Origin: Cellvibrio polysaccharolyticus
GTDB lineage: Bacteria; Pseudomonadota; Gammaproteobacteria; Pseudomonadales; Cellvibrionaceae
Assembly: GCF_015182315.1 (NCBI RefSeq)
Contig: NZ_PRDL01000001.1
Location: forward strand, 1,240,001-1,304,000
Reading direction: 5' to 3'
DNA length: 64,000 nt
Position 1 is the stretch's first letter; every line of letters begins with the position of its first letter. Shown here in pieces: positions 8,916 to 18,280 of this stretch. The notes under the pieces are model-generated. The model worked only from the letters and a program-made list of their open reading frames with translations, ran no database searches and was not told the DNA's origin. Position numbers and translations under genes: made by a program.

Positions 8916-9275
8916 GGCTTACCTCAGTTTTACGGTTTATTCAGGACAATGCCCGTTATGAATTCAACAACGGTCTGCGCATCATGCACAGCCGCAATTT
9001 CAAGTACCGGTATCAGGAACTGTAAGAGGAGAGAGCAGAAATCATGCCATCGTCGGTGGCGTTATTTATATTTTTGAAATGTATAAAAGCCAACACTTAA
9101 GGGCGCTTATTCAGAAGTTTTACAAGCTTCAGGTTCGCATTTCGACACGAAAAATGATGTGGCTGTTGTTTTTAAAACATTGCGGCGGTGAGCGGAAATC
9201 AACAGCGCCGTTTCTTTTAAAACATTGATCTGCGTCATTGCTACTGGTGAGATGTTTTGATGTGAACAGTGCTTG

Positions 9276-9500
9276 TCAGTGCCAGGGATTCGTTAATCCA
9301 GGGCGACAATATTTTTTGCGGGGAGTTGGTGGAATGCAGCAGCCGTTGTCGTTCAATCCCGGGAGTTACATGGGCGAGTCGCGCGTGTAGCAAAACATAC
9401 TTTGCGCGCACGGAACGCCAATCACCGGTGATGATTGGCGTTCTGCTGCGGATATTGATGCGATTTTGAATCAGTTGCCCTGATCACAAACGGGCAGCAA
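9276..9500 (-). repeat. Structured hairpin element, copy E8 (decayed long form)
   Basis: A degenerate copy. The right end (GATGCGATTTTGAATCAG, then TTGCCCTGATCACAAACGG) is clear. The left arm around 9291-9316 (CGTTAATCCAGGGCGAC) only partly matches it. The inner part AGCAAAACATACTTTGCGCG (9390-9409) with GGAACGCCAATCACC nearly repeats the inside of E1, proving kinship with the long form. It fills most of the gap 8916-9531 upstream of the permease gene; bases 8916-9240 hold nothing I recognise and would contain the operon promoter. Confidence 0.65.
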
Positions 9501-9531
9501 GCCCGGTTGTGACCTTCAATGTTCACACTTA

Positions 9532-11121
9532 TCAAACGTCCTGACGCCACACCTTGTCGGTGCGCCAGGCGGCAAAACCTGAACGGTCCGGTTCTATACC
9601 GCCGATGTGCTGTGTAGAAACATCCAACACATCCGCATAACCCCAAATCAACATGCCGCCAATATCATGTTGAATCTGCTGCGCTTCATGGATCAAAATT
9701 TTCCGCGCTTCAAAATCCGGTTGCTGCAAGGCCTCGGTAATCAGTTCGCCAAAGCGGGCATCGCGGAAATGGGTTTTATTGCCCACGGCTCTCGGGCCAT
9801 CATGCTGTTGTACGGTCAACAAAATAGGACGGGAAACACCACCGCCGGTGCTGAACGTCCAATCGTTACGCTTGGGGCCGGAGAAAATCGACGGATCAAC
9901 CTGTTTAACCTGAATATTCACGCCAGCGGCTTTCGCCTGTTGTGAAAACACCACCGCCGCATTCAAGCCAGCACCGGTGGTTGTCACCAGCTCAATGTCC
10001 AGGCCATTTTCATAACCGGCTTCTGCCAGCAGGCGTTTGGCCTCATCAAGGTTTTGTTTGCGCTGGGGAATCGTGTGGTTGTAGGTAGGATCGGTTTCGC
10101 CATAAATATCGTTGGCAACACGACCGCGCCCTTGCAACACGCGAGCAACCAACTCTTCACGGTCGGCAATCAGGCGGAAAGCCTTGCGCACGCGGGCATC
10201 GTTAAACGGCGGCCGCTCCAGGTTCATATCAAACGACTGCCAGGCATCGGTAGGCGACACGGTCAATGCAAAACGTGCATCCTGATTAACGAACGGCAAG
10301 TGCTCCTGGGCAATACCGGTGGCAATATCAATTTGCCCGGACTGCAATGCTTGCAGGCGGCTGGTTTGATCGAGGAAATCGATAATCTCAATTTCATCGG
10401 CATAGGGCTGGTCTGCTTTGTAATAGTTTTCAAAGCGGGTAAATACCGAGCGTTGACCCGGCGTAAAGTTCTTCAGGCGATAAGGACCCGCGCCTACAAT
10501 ATTGGTTTGCGGGTGGTAATCGGTAGGCACAATGCCGCCCCAACTCATCCAGCACTCTGCCAGTGCAACCAGTCCGCGACCTTCCTGAAACGGAATCCGC
10601 ACAGTAAGGTCATCCAGTTTTTTCACGTTGTTGCGGTCAAGCGAATACAAATAGCCGGCGTAGGGTGAAGCCAGTTCCGGGTCGGTCAAGCGCAGCAGCG
10701 AAAAGATAACGTCATCTGCAGTAATGGTTTTGCCGTGATGGAATTCCAGATCTTTGTGCAGACGAATCGTCCATTCGGTGCCGTCTTTGTTGACTTCGGT
10801 TGACTCGGCCAGTGCCAGGCCAGGCTGTGCGTTAAGGTTCCACTCCCACAATTTGCTATACAGCGCCCAGCCACGAAAGGCTGCGCCGCCGCCGAGTGGT
10901 TTGTGTGCATCAAGGTTACCGACCTGGTTGCCCGCAATAACACCAAAACGAATGGTGCCGCCACGTTTTGGCAGCAGGTTGATAATAGATTGTGATGAGG
11001 CGCTGATCAGGCTGCCGGTGTCAGATGCGGTGTCGCAACCAGCCAGAAAGCCGGCACCGATCACGCCGCCTCCGATTGTCAGGCTGTGCTGGAGAAATTT
11101 GCGACGTGAAAATTCGGTCAT
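9532..11121 (-). CDS. Tat-exported lipoprotein, substrate-binding protein of peptide/nickel-type ABC transporter (SBP1)
   Basis: A 529-residue family 5 solute-binding protein. The N-terminus MTEFSRRKFLQHSLTIGG is a twin-arginine signal and FLAGC (cysteine near residue 29) is a lipobox, so it should be exported folded and anchored by lipid. The body has the usual family 5 blocks: LYSKLWEWN, the KDLEFHHGKTITADDVIFSL stretch and GAGPYRLKNF. It should deliver ligand to the DppBC permeases encoded downstream at 6961-8915. A paralogue (SBP2) is encoded at 25341-26915. GAGG five bases before the ATG supports the start. The ligand is unknown; context points to an organosulfur compound. Confidence 0.9.
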   Translation of the reverse strand: MTEFSRRKFLQHSLTIGGGVIGAGFLAGCDTASDTGSLISASSQSIINLLPKRGGTIRFGVIAGNQVGNLDAHKPLGGGAAFRGWALYSKLWEWNLNAQPGLALAESTEVNKDGTEWTIRLHKDLEFHHGKTITADDVIFSLLRLTDPELASPYAGYLYSLDRNNVKKLDDLTVRIPFQEGRGLVALAECWMSWGGIVPTDYHPQTNIVGAGPYRLKNFTPGQRSVFTRFENYYKADQPYADEIEIIDFLDQTSRLQALQSGQIDIATGIAQEHLPFVNQDARFALTVSPTDAWQSFDMNLERPPFNDARVRKAFRLIADREELVARVLQGRGRVANDIYGETDPTYNHTIPQRKQNLDEAKRLLAEAGYENGLDIELVTTTGAGLNAAVVFSQQAKAAGVNIQVKQVDPSIFSGPKRNDWTFSTGGGVSRPILLTVQQHDGPRAVGNKTHFRDARFGELITEALQQPDFEARKILIHEAQQIQHDIGGMLIWGYADVLDVSTQHIGGIEPDRSGFAAWRTDKVWRQDV

Positions 11122-11257
11122 GCTTACCTCTGGGTATAAAATGATTTCCTTGTGAATCGTACGGCGTGCCTTGATTACACAGTTATCTGGAAATTAGGGG
11201 GCTTTAGCTTTTTGTATGTAGCAATTGGCAAAAGGACGGAGTGTCTTCTCAGACTAT

Positions 11258-11468
11258 GTGCCATAGAATCCGTTTGGCATTAGGGCCTTGGTTGCAAAAA
11301 CACATAAATATCCGCAAGCGGCACCGGCCAATCATCACAGATGATTGTCGTTCCCTCGAGTCAACGGCAATGGCTCCTGCATTGCTCTAACTCCCGCCAT
11401 CCCTGGCGGTCGTCCATGACTCGACGGTTTTGCAACAAAGGCCCTGGCATCAAACTCGCATCAGCGTG
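11258..11468 (+). repeat. Structured hairpin element, copy E4 (long form)
   Basis: A complete long copy. The left end is GTGCCATAGAATCCG followed by TTTGGCATTAGG. The arm ATTAGGGCCTTGGTTGC plus AAAA pairs with TTTTGCAACAAAGGCCC plus TGG with one mismatch. The inner stem CGAGTCA (11357-11363) pairs with TGACTCG (11417-11423). A hairpin AATCATC-aca-GATGATT lies at about 11332-11348. It shares its inner roughly 150 bases with E1 in the opposite orientation. It occupies the gap between the aldolase end and the SBP1 start. Confidence 0.9.
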
Positions 11469-11485
11469 TGAAAGAAGTGAGATGA

Positions 11486-12220
11486 TTATTCGTCTTTCAA
11501 CAAGCCCAATGCTTTGGCTTGTTCGGTCAAACCGCTCATTTTGAATTGCTGAGCCAAAACGCCCGGGCCGTAGTACTTGGAACCGCCAATGGCTTGTGCA
11601 TCGATCTGAATTTTTGCGCCTTCTTCCAGAATTAAAATAAATTCAGCCGTATCGCGCAAACCTTTGGTGCCCCACACAGTCGCACCGCCATTGGCTTCAA
11701 TAATCGCCGGGGTGTGAATATTTTCTTTCAAGCTGTCGAGAATAAAATCAACTTCTGCCTGGCGACGATCAATGTAAACTGGCAGTTCACGGATCAGCTT
11801 GTAGCGCTGTACCGGAACGTAAGTGATCGGGAAAGTGCGGTGGGTCTGTGCCCAGGCGCCCAGTGCCGGTGAATGCACATGAGAAATGGTGGTCACTTCC
11901 GGATGCTCAATAAACAGCTTGGTGTAACGACCCGGGCCTCCACGGCCTTTGCCAAAAACCACATTGCCTTGGAAGTCAGTTACCGTAGCCTGAATAGCAC
12001 GGCCACGGTTAAACGGGCCAGGATAGTTAACAGAAACCAGCAGTTCGTGGCCCGGTACGCGCTCAACAAAACCTACGGTGCCGTTAGCGGTAATGGTGTT
12101 GGTTTCACGGAATACATCAAACGCCAGTTGGGCTTGCTCTTTCACTTGTTCAATAAACGCCAGTACTTCATCGCTCAGTGCCGGTGTTGCAGGGGTTTCC
12201 AGAACGGCTGCTTGTGACAT
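11486..12220 (-). CDS. Class II aldolase/adducin-family protein
   Basis: A 244-residue class II aldolase/adducin-fold protein. Members are zinc-dependent aldolases, epimerases or decarboxylases such as fuculose-1-phosphate aldolase. The metal-site block HVHSPALGAWAQ is visible near residue 120, with a further conserved stretch GGATVWGTKGLRDTAEFILI in the C-terminal third. The ATG at 12220 has GGAG nine bases upstream; an upstream start would add twelve poorly conserved residues. It lies 96 bases downstream of the DszB-like gene on the same strand and is probably co-transcribed, so it may cleave the carbon skeleton left after desulfurisation, by analogy with aldolases in methylthioribose-phosphate salvage. 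The exact reaction cannot be told. Confidence 0.85.
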   Translation of the reverse strand: MSQAAVLETPATPALSDEVLAFIEQVKEQAQLAFDVFRETNTITANGTVGFVERVPGHELLVSVNYPGPFNRGRAIQATVTDFQGNVVFGKGRGGPGRYTKLFIEHPEVTTISHVHSPALGAWAQTHRTFPITYVPVQRYKLIRELPVYIDRRQAEVDFILDSLKENIHTPAIIEANGGATVWGTKGLRDTAEFILILEEGAKIQIDAQAIGGSKYYGPGVLAQQFKMSGLTEQAKALGLLKDE

Positions 12221-12316
12221 GGTAAATTTCTCCAAAAAATTAAAAGTAACAATCAATAAAATCAGATAGTAAAAGTGTTAACCGCAGGCCTTTCAAAAAG
12301 ACCTGATATCGGAAAA

Positions 12317-13411
12317 TCAGGCCTTGCCCTGTTTTTTCCATTCAGCCAGCAGCGCGTGCGCAGCAGCCAGCGGGCGGTGGTCAACCCAGCTTTCGAAATC
12401 AAAATCGTGCTCAAGGAAACCGTGCAGCCAAAGCGCTTTTTTCTGCGATTCAAACCAGCTCAGGCGTTGTGCTGACAGGTCCGGGTGCAATTTTTTGTGG
12501 AAGTCGTTGCGATAGGCTTCCACCACGCTGGTGCTGCTACCACGGGTTTCACCTTGCAAAATTTCGTGCACTTTTTGCTGGTTGTCTGCTGCCCAGTCGG
12601 CGGCGCGCAGGGTTTGCGCAAGGAAGCGAACCAGTTCATCAAAATGATTTTCAATCAAATCTTTATGAACGGTAATCGGGCGGGGTGTGCCGTTATTAAC
12701 GCGGTATTTCGGGTCGTCCAGCGCATCCAGATCAATACCAACAACTGCACCGGCAGCTTTCGCAGCGTCTACTGCAGAAGCACCTTTTACGTACACGGCA
12801 TCCACTTTGCCACTGGCCAGATAATCCAGACCCGACCACAGATTGCGCAGGCCGTCATTGGTGTTTTCTTCGCCATCGCGGGTCGGGTTGCGGCGGTTGG
12901 ACGGTACTTCTACCAATTCCACATCGTCAAAAGTCAGGCCAACCGAGTGCAGTGCACCGCGGTAACCTTGCAGAGACATACCGCGTGCAATGCTGCTGCC
13001 GCGCAGGTGATCCGGCAGTTCGTGGTTGGTCCAATCCGGCAGAGCGAGGCGCTTGCCTTTCAGGTGTTCCGGTTTGGTAATGCCTGAGTCAGGGCGAACC
13101 AGAATGGTTTGCCATTCATCAATCCAGGTAAGGCCAACCAGGCGGGATTCCGAACCCTGTGCGCGGGCTGCCAGCGCAAGAATATTGCCGCCTTCACGAA
13201 TCAGTTGTGGCAATTTGTGATCGTAGTGATGGCGACCCAGTTGACGGTTGTCTTGCAGGGTTTCTACGGCAATGCCATCTTGGGCAAATTCATCGGTTAA
13301 CCAGCCGAGCTTGTAAGCAAGGCCAGTAGCGGTTGGCACCGGGCAACGGGTAAACCAGATGGTTTCCAGTGCGGGGGAGTTGTCTGTCGAACGGGCGGCA
13401 GATGTAGACAT
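12317..13411 (-). CDS. DszB-like desulfinase / NMT1-type periplasmic-binding-fold protein, paralogue 2
   Basis: A 364-residue cytoplasmic protein (no signal peptide) with the DszB-type layout. Cys23 lies in TRCPVPTATG, which lines up with the NCPVPNA block around the DszB nucleophile Cys27. RHHYDHKLPQLIREGGN matches the region of DszB His60 and Arg70, and GLTWIDEWQTILVRPDSGI the following strand. DszB hydrolyses an aromatic sulfinate to a phenol and sulfite. The present substrate is unknown. GAGG eight to nine bases before the ATG at 13411 fixes the start. It shares long identical stretches with paralogue 1 (for example VNNGTPRPITVH) but keeps the standard Cys-Pro-Val-Pro loop, so it is the better candidate for an active enzyme. 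Confidence 0.8.
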   Translation of the reverse strand: MSTSAARSTDNSPALETIWFTRCPVPTATGLAYKLGWLTDEFAQDGIAVETLQDNRQLGRHHYDHKLPQLIREGGNILALAARAQGSESRLVGLTWIDEWQTILVRPDSGITKPEHLKGKRLALPDWTNHELPDHLRGSSIARGMSLQGYRGALHSVGLTFDDVELVEVPSNRRNPTRDGEENTNDGLRNLWSGLDYLASGKVDAVYVKGASAVDAAKAAGAVVGIDLDALDDPKYRVNNGTPRPITVHKDLIENHFDELVRFLAQTLRAADWAADNQQKVHEILQGETRGSSTSVVEAYRNDFHKKLHPDLSAQRLSWFESQKKALWLHGFLEHDFDFESWVDHRPLAAAHALLAEWKKQGKA

Positions 13412-13718
13412 CTTTGTTATCCTCAAAAAGGTGGGTCACAGCAACGGTTATCAAAATCAGCTGCTGTAGTTTCAGCATCAATATGCGATTCAGGAGGGGT
13501 ATTGCATGAAGTATTCCAACTCGGTTAGCGGAATTGATTTTATTGGCGCAGTACAGTTACCCATTGATTGCGATGCGCAGATTGGAGTTGGAGAAAAGAG
13601 TTTGTTTACAGATGACGAAAATAATTGAGCTTTGAAGGCGAGTAATGCAGAGAGGTTTATTACGATTTTGCTGCCGGGCGAACACTGCTGTTTGTTAATA
13701 AACAAACTTGATACAGCC

Positions 13719-13742
13719 AATGACAAACGGACAGGATGGCAC
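13719..13742 (-). repeat. Solo outer end of the hairpin element family (E10)
   Basis: Only one end of the element is present: AATGACAAACGGACAGG followed by ATGGCAC, the reverse complement of the outer left end of copy E7. No matching arm or core was found in the rest of the gap 13412-13855, in which I see nothing else. It marks a site where an element has been deleted or where only an end was ever inserted. Confidence 0.6.
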
Positions 13743-13855
13743 CTGTCATTTAATTCAGATTCAAGGTGCGAGGAGGGGATGGATCAAAGCAACTGCTCTT
13801 GTGGGTTCCAAATCCGGCCGCGCATGGTGGGTCATCCTTGACCCGGAGAAGAAGC

Positions 13856-15127
13856 TTACTGCAGTACCGGCTCACACACCGGTTGAATGGTTTCACCGGC
13901 AATTACTTTTTTGGCAAAAGGAATGGAATCTATCAGCGACGCATTCACCGTTGCGCTGTGGCCAAGGCCTGCGTACAAATGGCCTTCAACTACAGAACCG
14001 GCAGCGCAGGCATCGCGCATCAGCGCCAACTGGTTAACCGCTGCCGGGGTAACGTCAGACGCGCCTGTACCAATAAAAATAGGCACTTCCAGTTTCAGCG
14101 TCGGGTAAATGCTGTAACGGTTTGCGCGCTCATCGGCGCCGGCCTGAAATGCCTGATAGCGTTCGGAAGGTTTTTCCAAAAAGGTATTGGCCCGCGTCAG
14201 CCCGGCGGTTACCACATCGTTCATCAAACCGGTCAGGCAAGTGCTGCGCGCCTGCTCAACCAGAGCGGCCCCTTTTTCCGTGAACAAATCGGAAGGCTGC
14301 AAAGAAGGTTCATGTTGCTGCGCAATCAGGAAGCCGTAAATGCTGTAAGCGATTGCAGAATCCACCAGGTTGGGATCAGCCGGCAAGCTGACAGATGGCA
14401 ATGGTGGCTGGTCAGAATGGCGGCGATAAATTACACCGGTACCCACCGCACCTTTAAGCCCTACGTCTGGCGCATAGGTTGGTGCATAAGCTGCTGCACC
14501 AAAAGCAGCAGCGCCGCCTTGCGACTGGCCAACAATCACCACATTGTTGGCCAGCTCCGGGTAGTGGCTAACGGCGGCGCGAACGCTGTCGAGTACACCC
14601 CAGGAAATTGCCGGGATATTAATCAGCGGGTGCGGGCCAGGAACGCCCAGCCCCTGGTAATCGGTCGCGACCACAGCAAAGCCTTCGCTCAACCAGCGGT
14701 TTAAATACAGCACGTCACGCCAGGAGCGACCCGCCCAGGAAGGTGCGCAAATATCGGCCAGGCCAACGGTGCCATGCGCCCAGGCAACAATCGGCCAGCC
14801 ACCCGCCGGTGCTTTGCCTTCCGGAATAAATACCGCACCGGAAACCACGATGGGCCTGGTGCCGCTAAAGGCATCGGTAGACGAATATAAAATACGCTCC
14901 TGCTTGCCTGCATTGGCGAGACCAATGGACGCCGGTAATTTTTCAGAGCGCAGTAATTTACCGGCTTGCTTGGGAATACTTTTTTCCCAGGTGTAAAACG
15001 CAGACACACGGCCGTCGCCCTGGCTGTCATCCGGTTTTGGCGATTGCGCAAAGGCACTGCTTGCCGATAGCGCTGCCACCAGCAACAACGCCGTTTTCAG
15101 GCGATTTTTTAATGTGCGATGAAACAT
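13856..15127 (-). CDS. Secreted alpha/beta-hydrolase, secretory-lipase (LIP) type
   Basis: A 423-residue exported hydrolase. The signal peptide is hydrophobic and ends in SSAFA-Q near residue 27. The fold is the alpha/beta hydrolase of the secretory lipase family: an oxyanion-side block WAHGTVGLADICAPSW, then GQSQGG with nucleophile Ser202, and a C-terminal histidine in LGHSATVNAS. The ATG at 15127 has GAGG seven bases upstream; the longer reading adds a leader lacking a start signal. It follows the TonB receptor gene, from which a strong terminator hairpin separates it, so it may be expressed separately. It might release a sulfur compound from an ester outside the cell before uptake (inference). 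Confidence 0.85.
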   Translation of the reverse strand: MFHRTLKNRLKTALLLVAALSASSAFAQSPKPDDSQGDGRVSAFYTWEKSIPKQAGKLLRSEKLPASIGLANAGKQERILYSSTDAFSGTRPIVVSGAVFIPEGKAPAGGWPIVAWAHGTVGLADICAPSWAGRSWRDVLYLNRWLSEGFAVVATDYQGLGVPGPHPLINIPAISWGVLDSVRAAVSHYPELANNVVIVGQSQGGAAAFGAAAYAPTYAPDVGLKGAVGTGVIYRRHSDQPPLPSVSLPADPNLVDSAIAYSIYGFLIAQQHEPSLQPSDLFTEKGAALVEQARSTCLTGLMNDVVTAGLTRANTFLEKPSERYQAFQAGADERANRYSIYPTLKLEVPIFIGTGASDVTPAAVNQLALMRDACAAGSVVEGHLYAGLGHSATVNASLIDSIPFAKKVIAGETIQPVCEPVLQ

Positions 15128-15140
15128 AATATGTCCTCTC

Positions 15141-15184
15141 AATAAAAAAACCGGTGATGCCTGAAACGCATCAGGCATCACCGG
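15141..15184 (-). terminator. Rho-independent terminator for the TonB receptor gene
   Basis: A perfect 14-bp stem (CCGGTGATGCCTGA at 15151-15164 with its complement at 15171-15184) around a six-base loop, followed on the minus strand by seven T. It lies between the TonB receptor stop and the lipase start. Confidence 0.9.
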
Positions 15185-15196
15185 AACAGGGTTTAT

Positions 15197-17698
15197 TTAG
15201 AAATCATAAGCAACGCCGGCATACCAGGCGCGACCGTAAGCACCTTCCGGTGAGTTAAAACTGAACTTGGTTACGCTGGCACCGCGCCCGACAATATGAT
15301 CCGGGTAGGAATTGAAAATATTTTGAAAACCGGCGCTGAGTTTTACGCCCGGCAGAACTCTTTCAAAGCGGTAAGCTACGTCCAGATCAAAAATGGTTTG
15401 CGGGCTGAACGTTTGATCCTGTGAAGTAGCAGACGGTGTAGCAACACGCGCAGTCCACTCGCCGTAACGGCGACCACTGAAATTCACTTTCCAGTTTTCA
15501 AGGCTCCAGCCAAGACCAAAAATAATTTTATCTTGCGGGCTGCCTTCTTCCAGCGAAGCGCGGTTAATGCGGCCAACAATCGCCGTTGACGGAATCACAT
15601 CACCATTAGCGGTAACGATATCCCGCGCTGCGGTAATGTCGGTATCGTTTTTGGCATAACCGAAGTTTACGTCCAGCAAACCAAAACGGTTCAGATCAAA
15701 TTGATAGGTCGCCGAGGCTTCAATACCACGCGTGCGAGTGTCCAGAATGTTGGTAAAAAACGCCGCGTTGCTGATGTTGTCGTAAGGTGTGCCGGCAAAT
15801 GCCTGCTCAACCGCCGCACCTGACAGGTTTTCGGATAGTTGAATGCGGTCATCAATCTCAATCTGGTAAGCATCAATGGTGATGTAAGCATTGGGAATCG
15901 GATTCCAGACAAAACCGGCAGAGAAGTTGGTGGACTCTTCCGGTGTCAGCGCCGTACCGCCGAGCAGCCGGGCCGCATCGCTGGTTGCCAGCAACGTACG
16001 TTGTTGCACATCAACCGGGATGCCGTTGATAACCGGTGTTTGCACGCTGAATGCGGAGTAACCGAGTTGCACAATAGACGGCGCGCGGTGCCCGGTACCA
16101 ACACTGGAGCGGAACGACAAGGTGTCCGTCAATTGGTAGCGCAGCGACAGTTTGGCGTTGGTGGTTGAATCAAAGTCGGAATAATCTTCGTAGCGCACTG
16201 CAAGCCCGAGGTCTAATGATTCGGTTGGCGAACCTTCCAGACTTAAAAACGCACCGGTCACGTCACGGGAAATAGAGCGCTCATCTTCATTGGTAATACC
16301 GGAATAAATAGCGGGAATACCCACACCGGCAACCGGTGACGGATTAAAGAAAGGGCCACGGGTATGGGCAATCGGGTCGCCGGCTTCCAGTTCGTAACGC
16401 TCTTTTCGCCAGGAAATACCGGTGGCAACGGTCAAGGGTGATGCCAGGAAACTGACCGGAATATCGCGGGTGTAATCCAGCGCGGCGTTGGTTTGCGAAT
16501 TTTTACGGCCACCGGTGAAATAGTTGTCGGCGCTGTCCGGACCGAAGCTGGGGTTGATGCCATTGTGATCGTAAGAATCGACAATATTCACACCGTGGTT
16601 TACGTAAATATCAATCAAACCGGTTTCGGTTTCACCAATGCGCGTGCCCAGGGTCGCAGCGTAATCTTCCAGTTTATAAACAGTAACCGGAATACGCCCG
16701 TCCGGGAAACGCTCTTTAAAATAAGTAGACTGATTAACCAGCGAGGTAGAGCGCGGGAACTCATAAAAGCCTTCACCCACCGAGGTGCGGTGGCCGTAGC
16801 TGGTAAAGCCGTATGCTGTTACCTGATCATTAATCGGCAGTTCGCTGTTGATCAGAGCGTTGTACTGATCGCGAATAGCCGGTGCACCAAACAACCAATT
16901 GCGGTGCTTGGCATTGGCTTCGCGCGGGTCCGGTTGGCCATTAATGTTGTTGTAAAACTGACGTGGGTCCGGGTCGGTATTATTCGCCGGGTCTTTATCA
17001 CCTGCATTAATCGCAACCGTTACAAAGCCATCATTCGGTAATTCCAGACCTTTCCAGGCATTCAGCTGATTGCCTTCACCGCCGTGTTTGGTAAATTCGG
17101 AATAGCGGTAATCAATACCACCGCCGTCATTACGGGTTTTCAGCACCACGTTAATCACACCGGCAATCGCGTCTGAACCGTACTGTGCGGCGGCGCCGTC
17201 ACGTAATACTTCAACGCGGGCAATCGCAGAAACCGGAATCAGGCTCAGGTCAACCGACGCCGAGCCGCGGCCACCATTCAAATTTTGCCGGGTAAAGTTG
17301 GAACCGGTATGACGGCGCTTGCCGTTAATCAACACCAATACCTGGTCAGCCGACAAACCGCGCAGCGCCGCACCCACAGGAATGGAAGACGCAAAACTGC
17401 CGGTCGGTGTGCTGGGCAGTGAAAATGACGGGGTGAGTTTTAACAGCGCAGCCGATAAATCCTGCGCACCGGTGCCGGACAGCGCATCGCCGGTCAAGAC
17501 ATCAATAGGTGCAGATGCTTCAAGGTGGCTAACATCGCTGCGGCGTGTTCCGGTTACCAGAACGGTTTCAACGCTGGCGGCGGCTGGTGCAGTATTGCTG
17601 CGGGCATCGTTAGCAAAAGCGGGCAGTGCAATTCCGGCGAAGGTACTGAAACCAATAACGCTGGCCAGCAGGTTCTTCCGGAGGTGTGTGTACTTCAT
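15197..17698 (-). CDS. TonB-dependent outer-membrane receptor (1)
   Basis: An 833-residue TonB-dependent receptor. The signal peptide ends at PAFA-N near residue 29. The plug domain starts with VETVLVTGTRRSDVSH and contains VLVLINGKRRHTGS and DAIAGVINVVLKTR. The beta-barrel ends in the canonical aromatic tail AWYAGVAYDF. It imports a scarce substrate across the outer membrane using TonB energy. The VETVLVTGTRR style and length fit the broad carbohydrate/organic-compound receptor group rather than a siderophore receptor. Context suggests an organosulfur ligand. The start is supported by AAGGA before the ATG. A 14-bp hairpin terminator lies just behind the gene. Confidence 0.93.
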   Translation of the reverse strand: MKYTHLRKNLLASVIGFSTFAGIALPAFANDARSNTAPAAASVETVLVTGTRRSDVSHLEASAPIDVLTGDALSGTGAQDLSAALLKLTPSFSLPSTPTGSFASSIPVGAALRGLSADQVLVLINGKRRHTGSNFTRQNLNGGRGSASVDLSLIPVSAIARVEVLRDGAAAQYGSDAIAGVINVVLKTRNDGGGIDYRYSEFTKHGGEGNQLNAWKGLELPNDGFVTVAINAGDKDPANNTDPDPRQFYNNINGQPDPREANAKHRNWLFGAPAIRDQYNALINSELPINDQVTAYGFTSYGHRTSVGEGFYEFPRSTSLVNQSTYFKERFPDGRIPVTVYKLEDYAATLGTRIGETETGLIDIYVNHGVNIVDSYDHNGINPSFGPDSADNYFTGGRKNSQTNAALDYTRDIPVSFLASPLTVATGISWRKERYELEAGDPIAHTRGPFFNPSPVAGVGIPAIYSGITNEDERSISRDVTGAFLSLEGSPTESLDLGLAVRYEDYSDFDSTTNAKLSLRYQLTDTLSFRSSVGTGHRAPSIVQLGYSAFSVQTPVINGIPVDVQQRTLLATSDAARLLGGTALTPEESTNFSAGFVWNPIPNAYITIDAYQIEIDDRIQLSENLSGAAVEQAFAGTPYDNISNAAFFTNILDTRTRGIEASATYQFDLNRFGLLDVNFGYAKNDTDITAARDIVTANGDVIPSTAIVGRINRASLEEGSPQDKIIFGLGWSLENWKVNFSGRRYGEWTARVATPSATSQDQTFSPQTIFDLDVAYRFERVLPGVKLSAGFQNIFNSYPDHIVGRGASVTKFSFNSPEGAYGRAWYAGVAYDF

Positions 17699-17952
17699 GG
17701 TATTTCCTTGTGATTTCCGAGTGACGCTGTTTAACGGGCTTTTATAAGCTTGTATTTTTCAGAGGTCGGGAAAGGCAAGAAGAGTGCCACAAGAAAATAA
17801 TTTTCAAAAAAATACGTGAAGCTTGATTTATAAGGTTGTTCGTTAATATTTTTTCAGAGGGTTTACTTTTAAACGGAGAAAAAAATATTGAAATAGCAGC
17901 AGTGTGTTACTTATCAAGCAGGAGTCAGTCTTTTTTTGAGGGTGGTGTTATT

Positions 17953-18078
17953 CCTTACGTTTGTCATTAGGTTACTCCTTTCCAAAATCGCATGAACACG
18001 TCCATGTGGCTCCCTCGAGTCATCCCTGACTCGACGGTTTTGGAAAGGAGTAACCTAATGCCAAACTCGCATTGTGCT
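17953..18078 (+). repeat. Structured hairpin element, copy E5 (short form)
   Basis: A complete short copy. The arm ATTAGGTTACTCCTTTCC plus AAAA pairs perfectly with TTTTGGAAAGGAGTAACC plus TAATG. The core reads CATGAACACGTCCATGTGG, then CTCCCTCGAGTCATCC and CTGACTCGACGG, with the inner hairpin CGAGTCA-tccc-TGACTCG. The right end is CCAAACTCGCATTGTGC. With E6 it occupies most of the gap 17699-18454; bases 17699-17950 are AT-rich and should hold the receptor promoter. Confidence 0.93.
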
Positions 18079-18280
18079 CATCCTTGGGTTTTGAGGATTT
18101 GTGGTTTGGCAAATAATTTTTCTGATACTTAAGGCTTTTCTTCCGGCAGATTGCTTCTCGATCACAAATCAATTGACTTTAGCTTAGAAAATTAATTATG
18201 TATGTTTTTTCTAAAAGAGAGCGGAATCATACAGGGTGATCAAACTATTTTGAGGTTTGAGAGCGAAATTTTTTTCAGAT

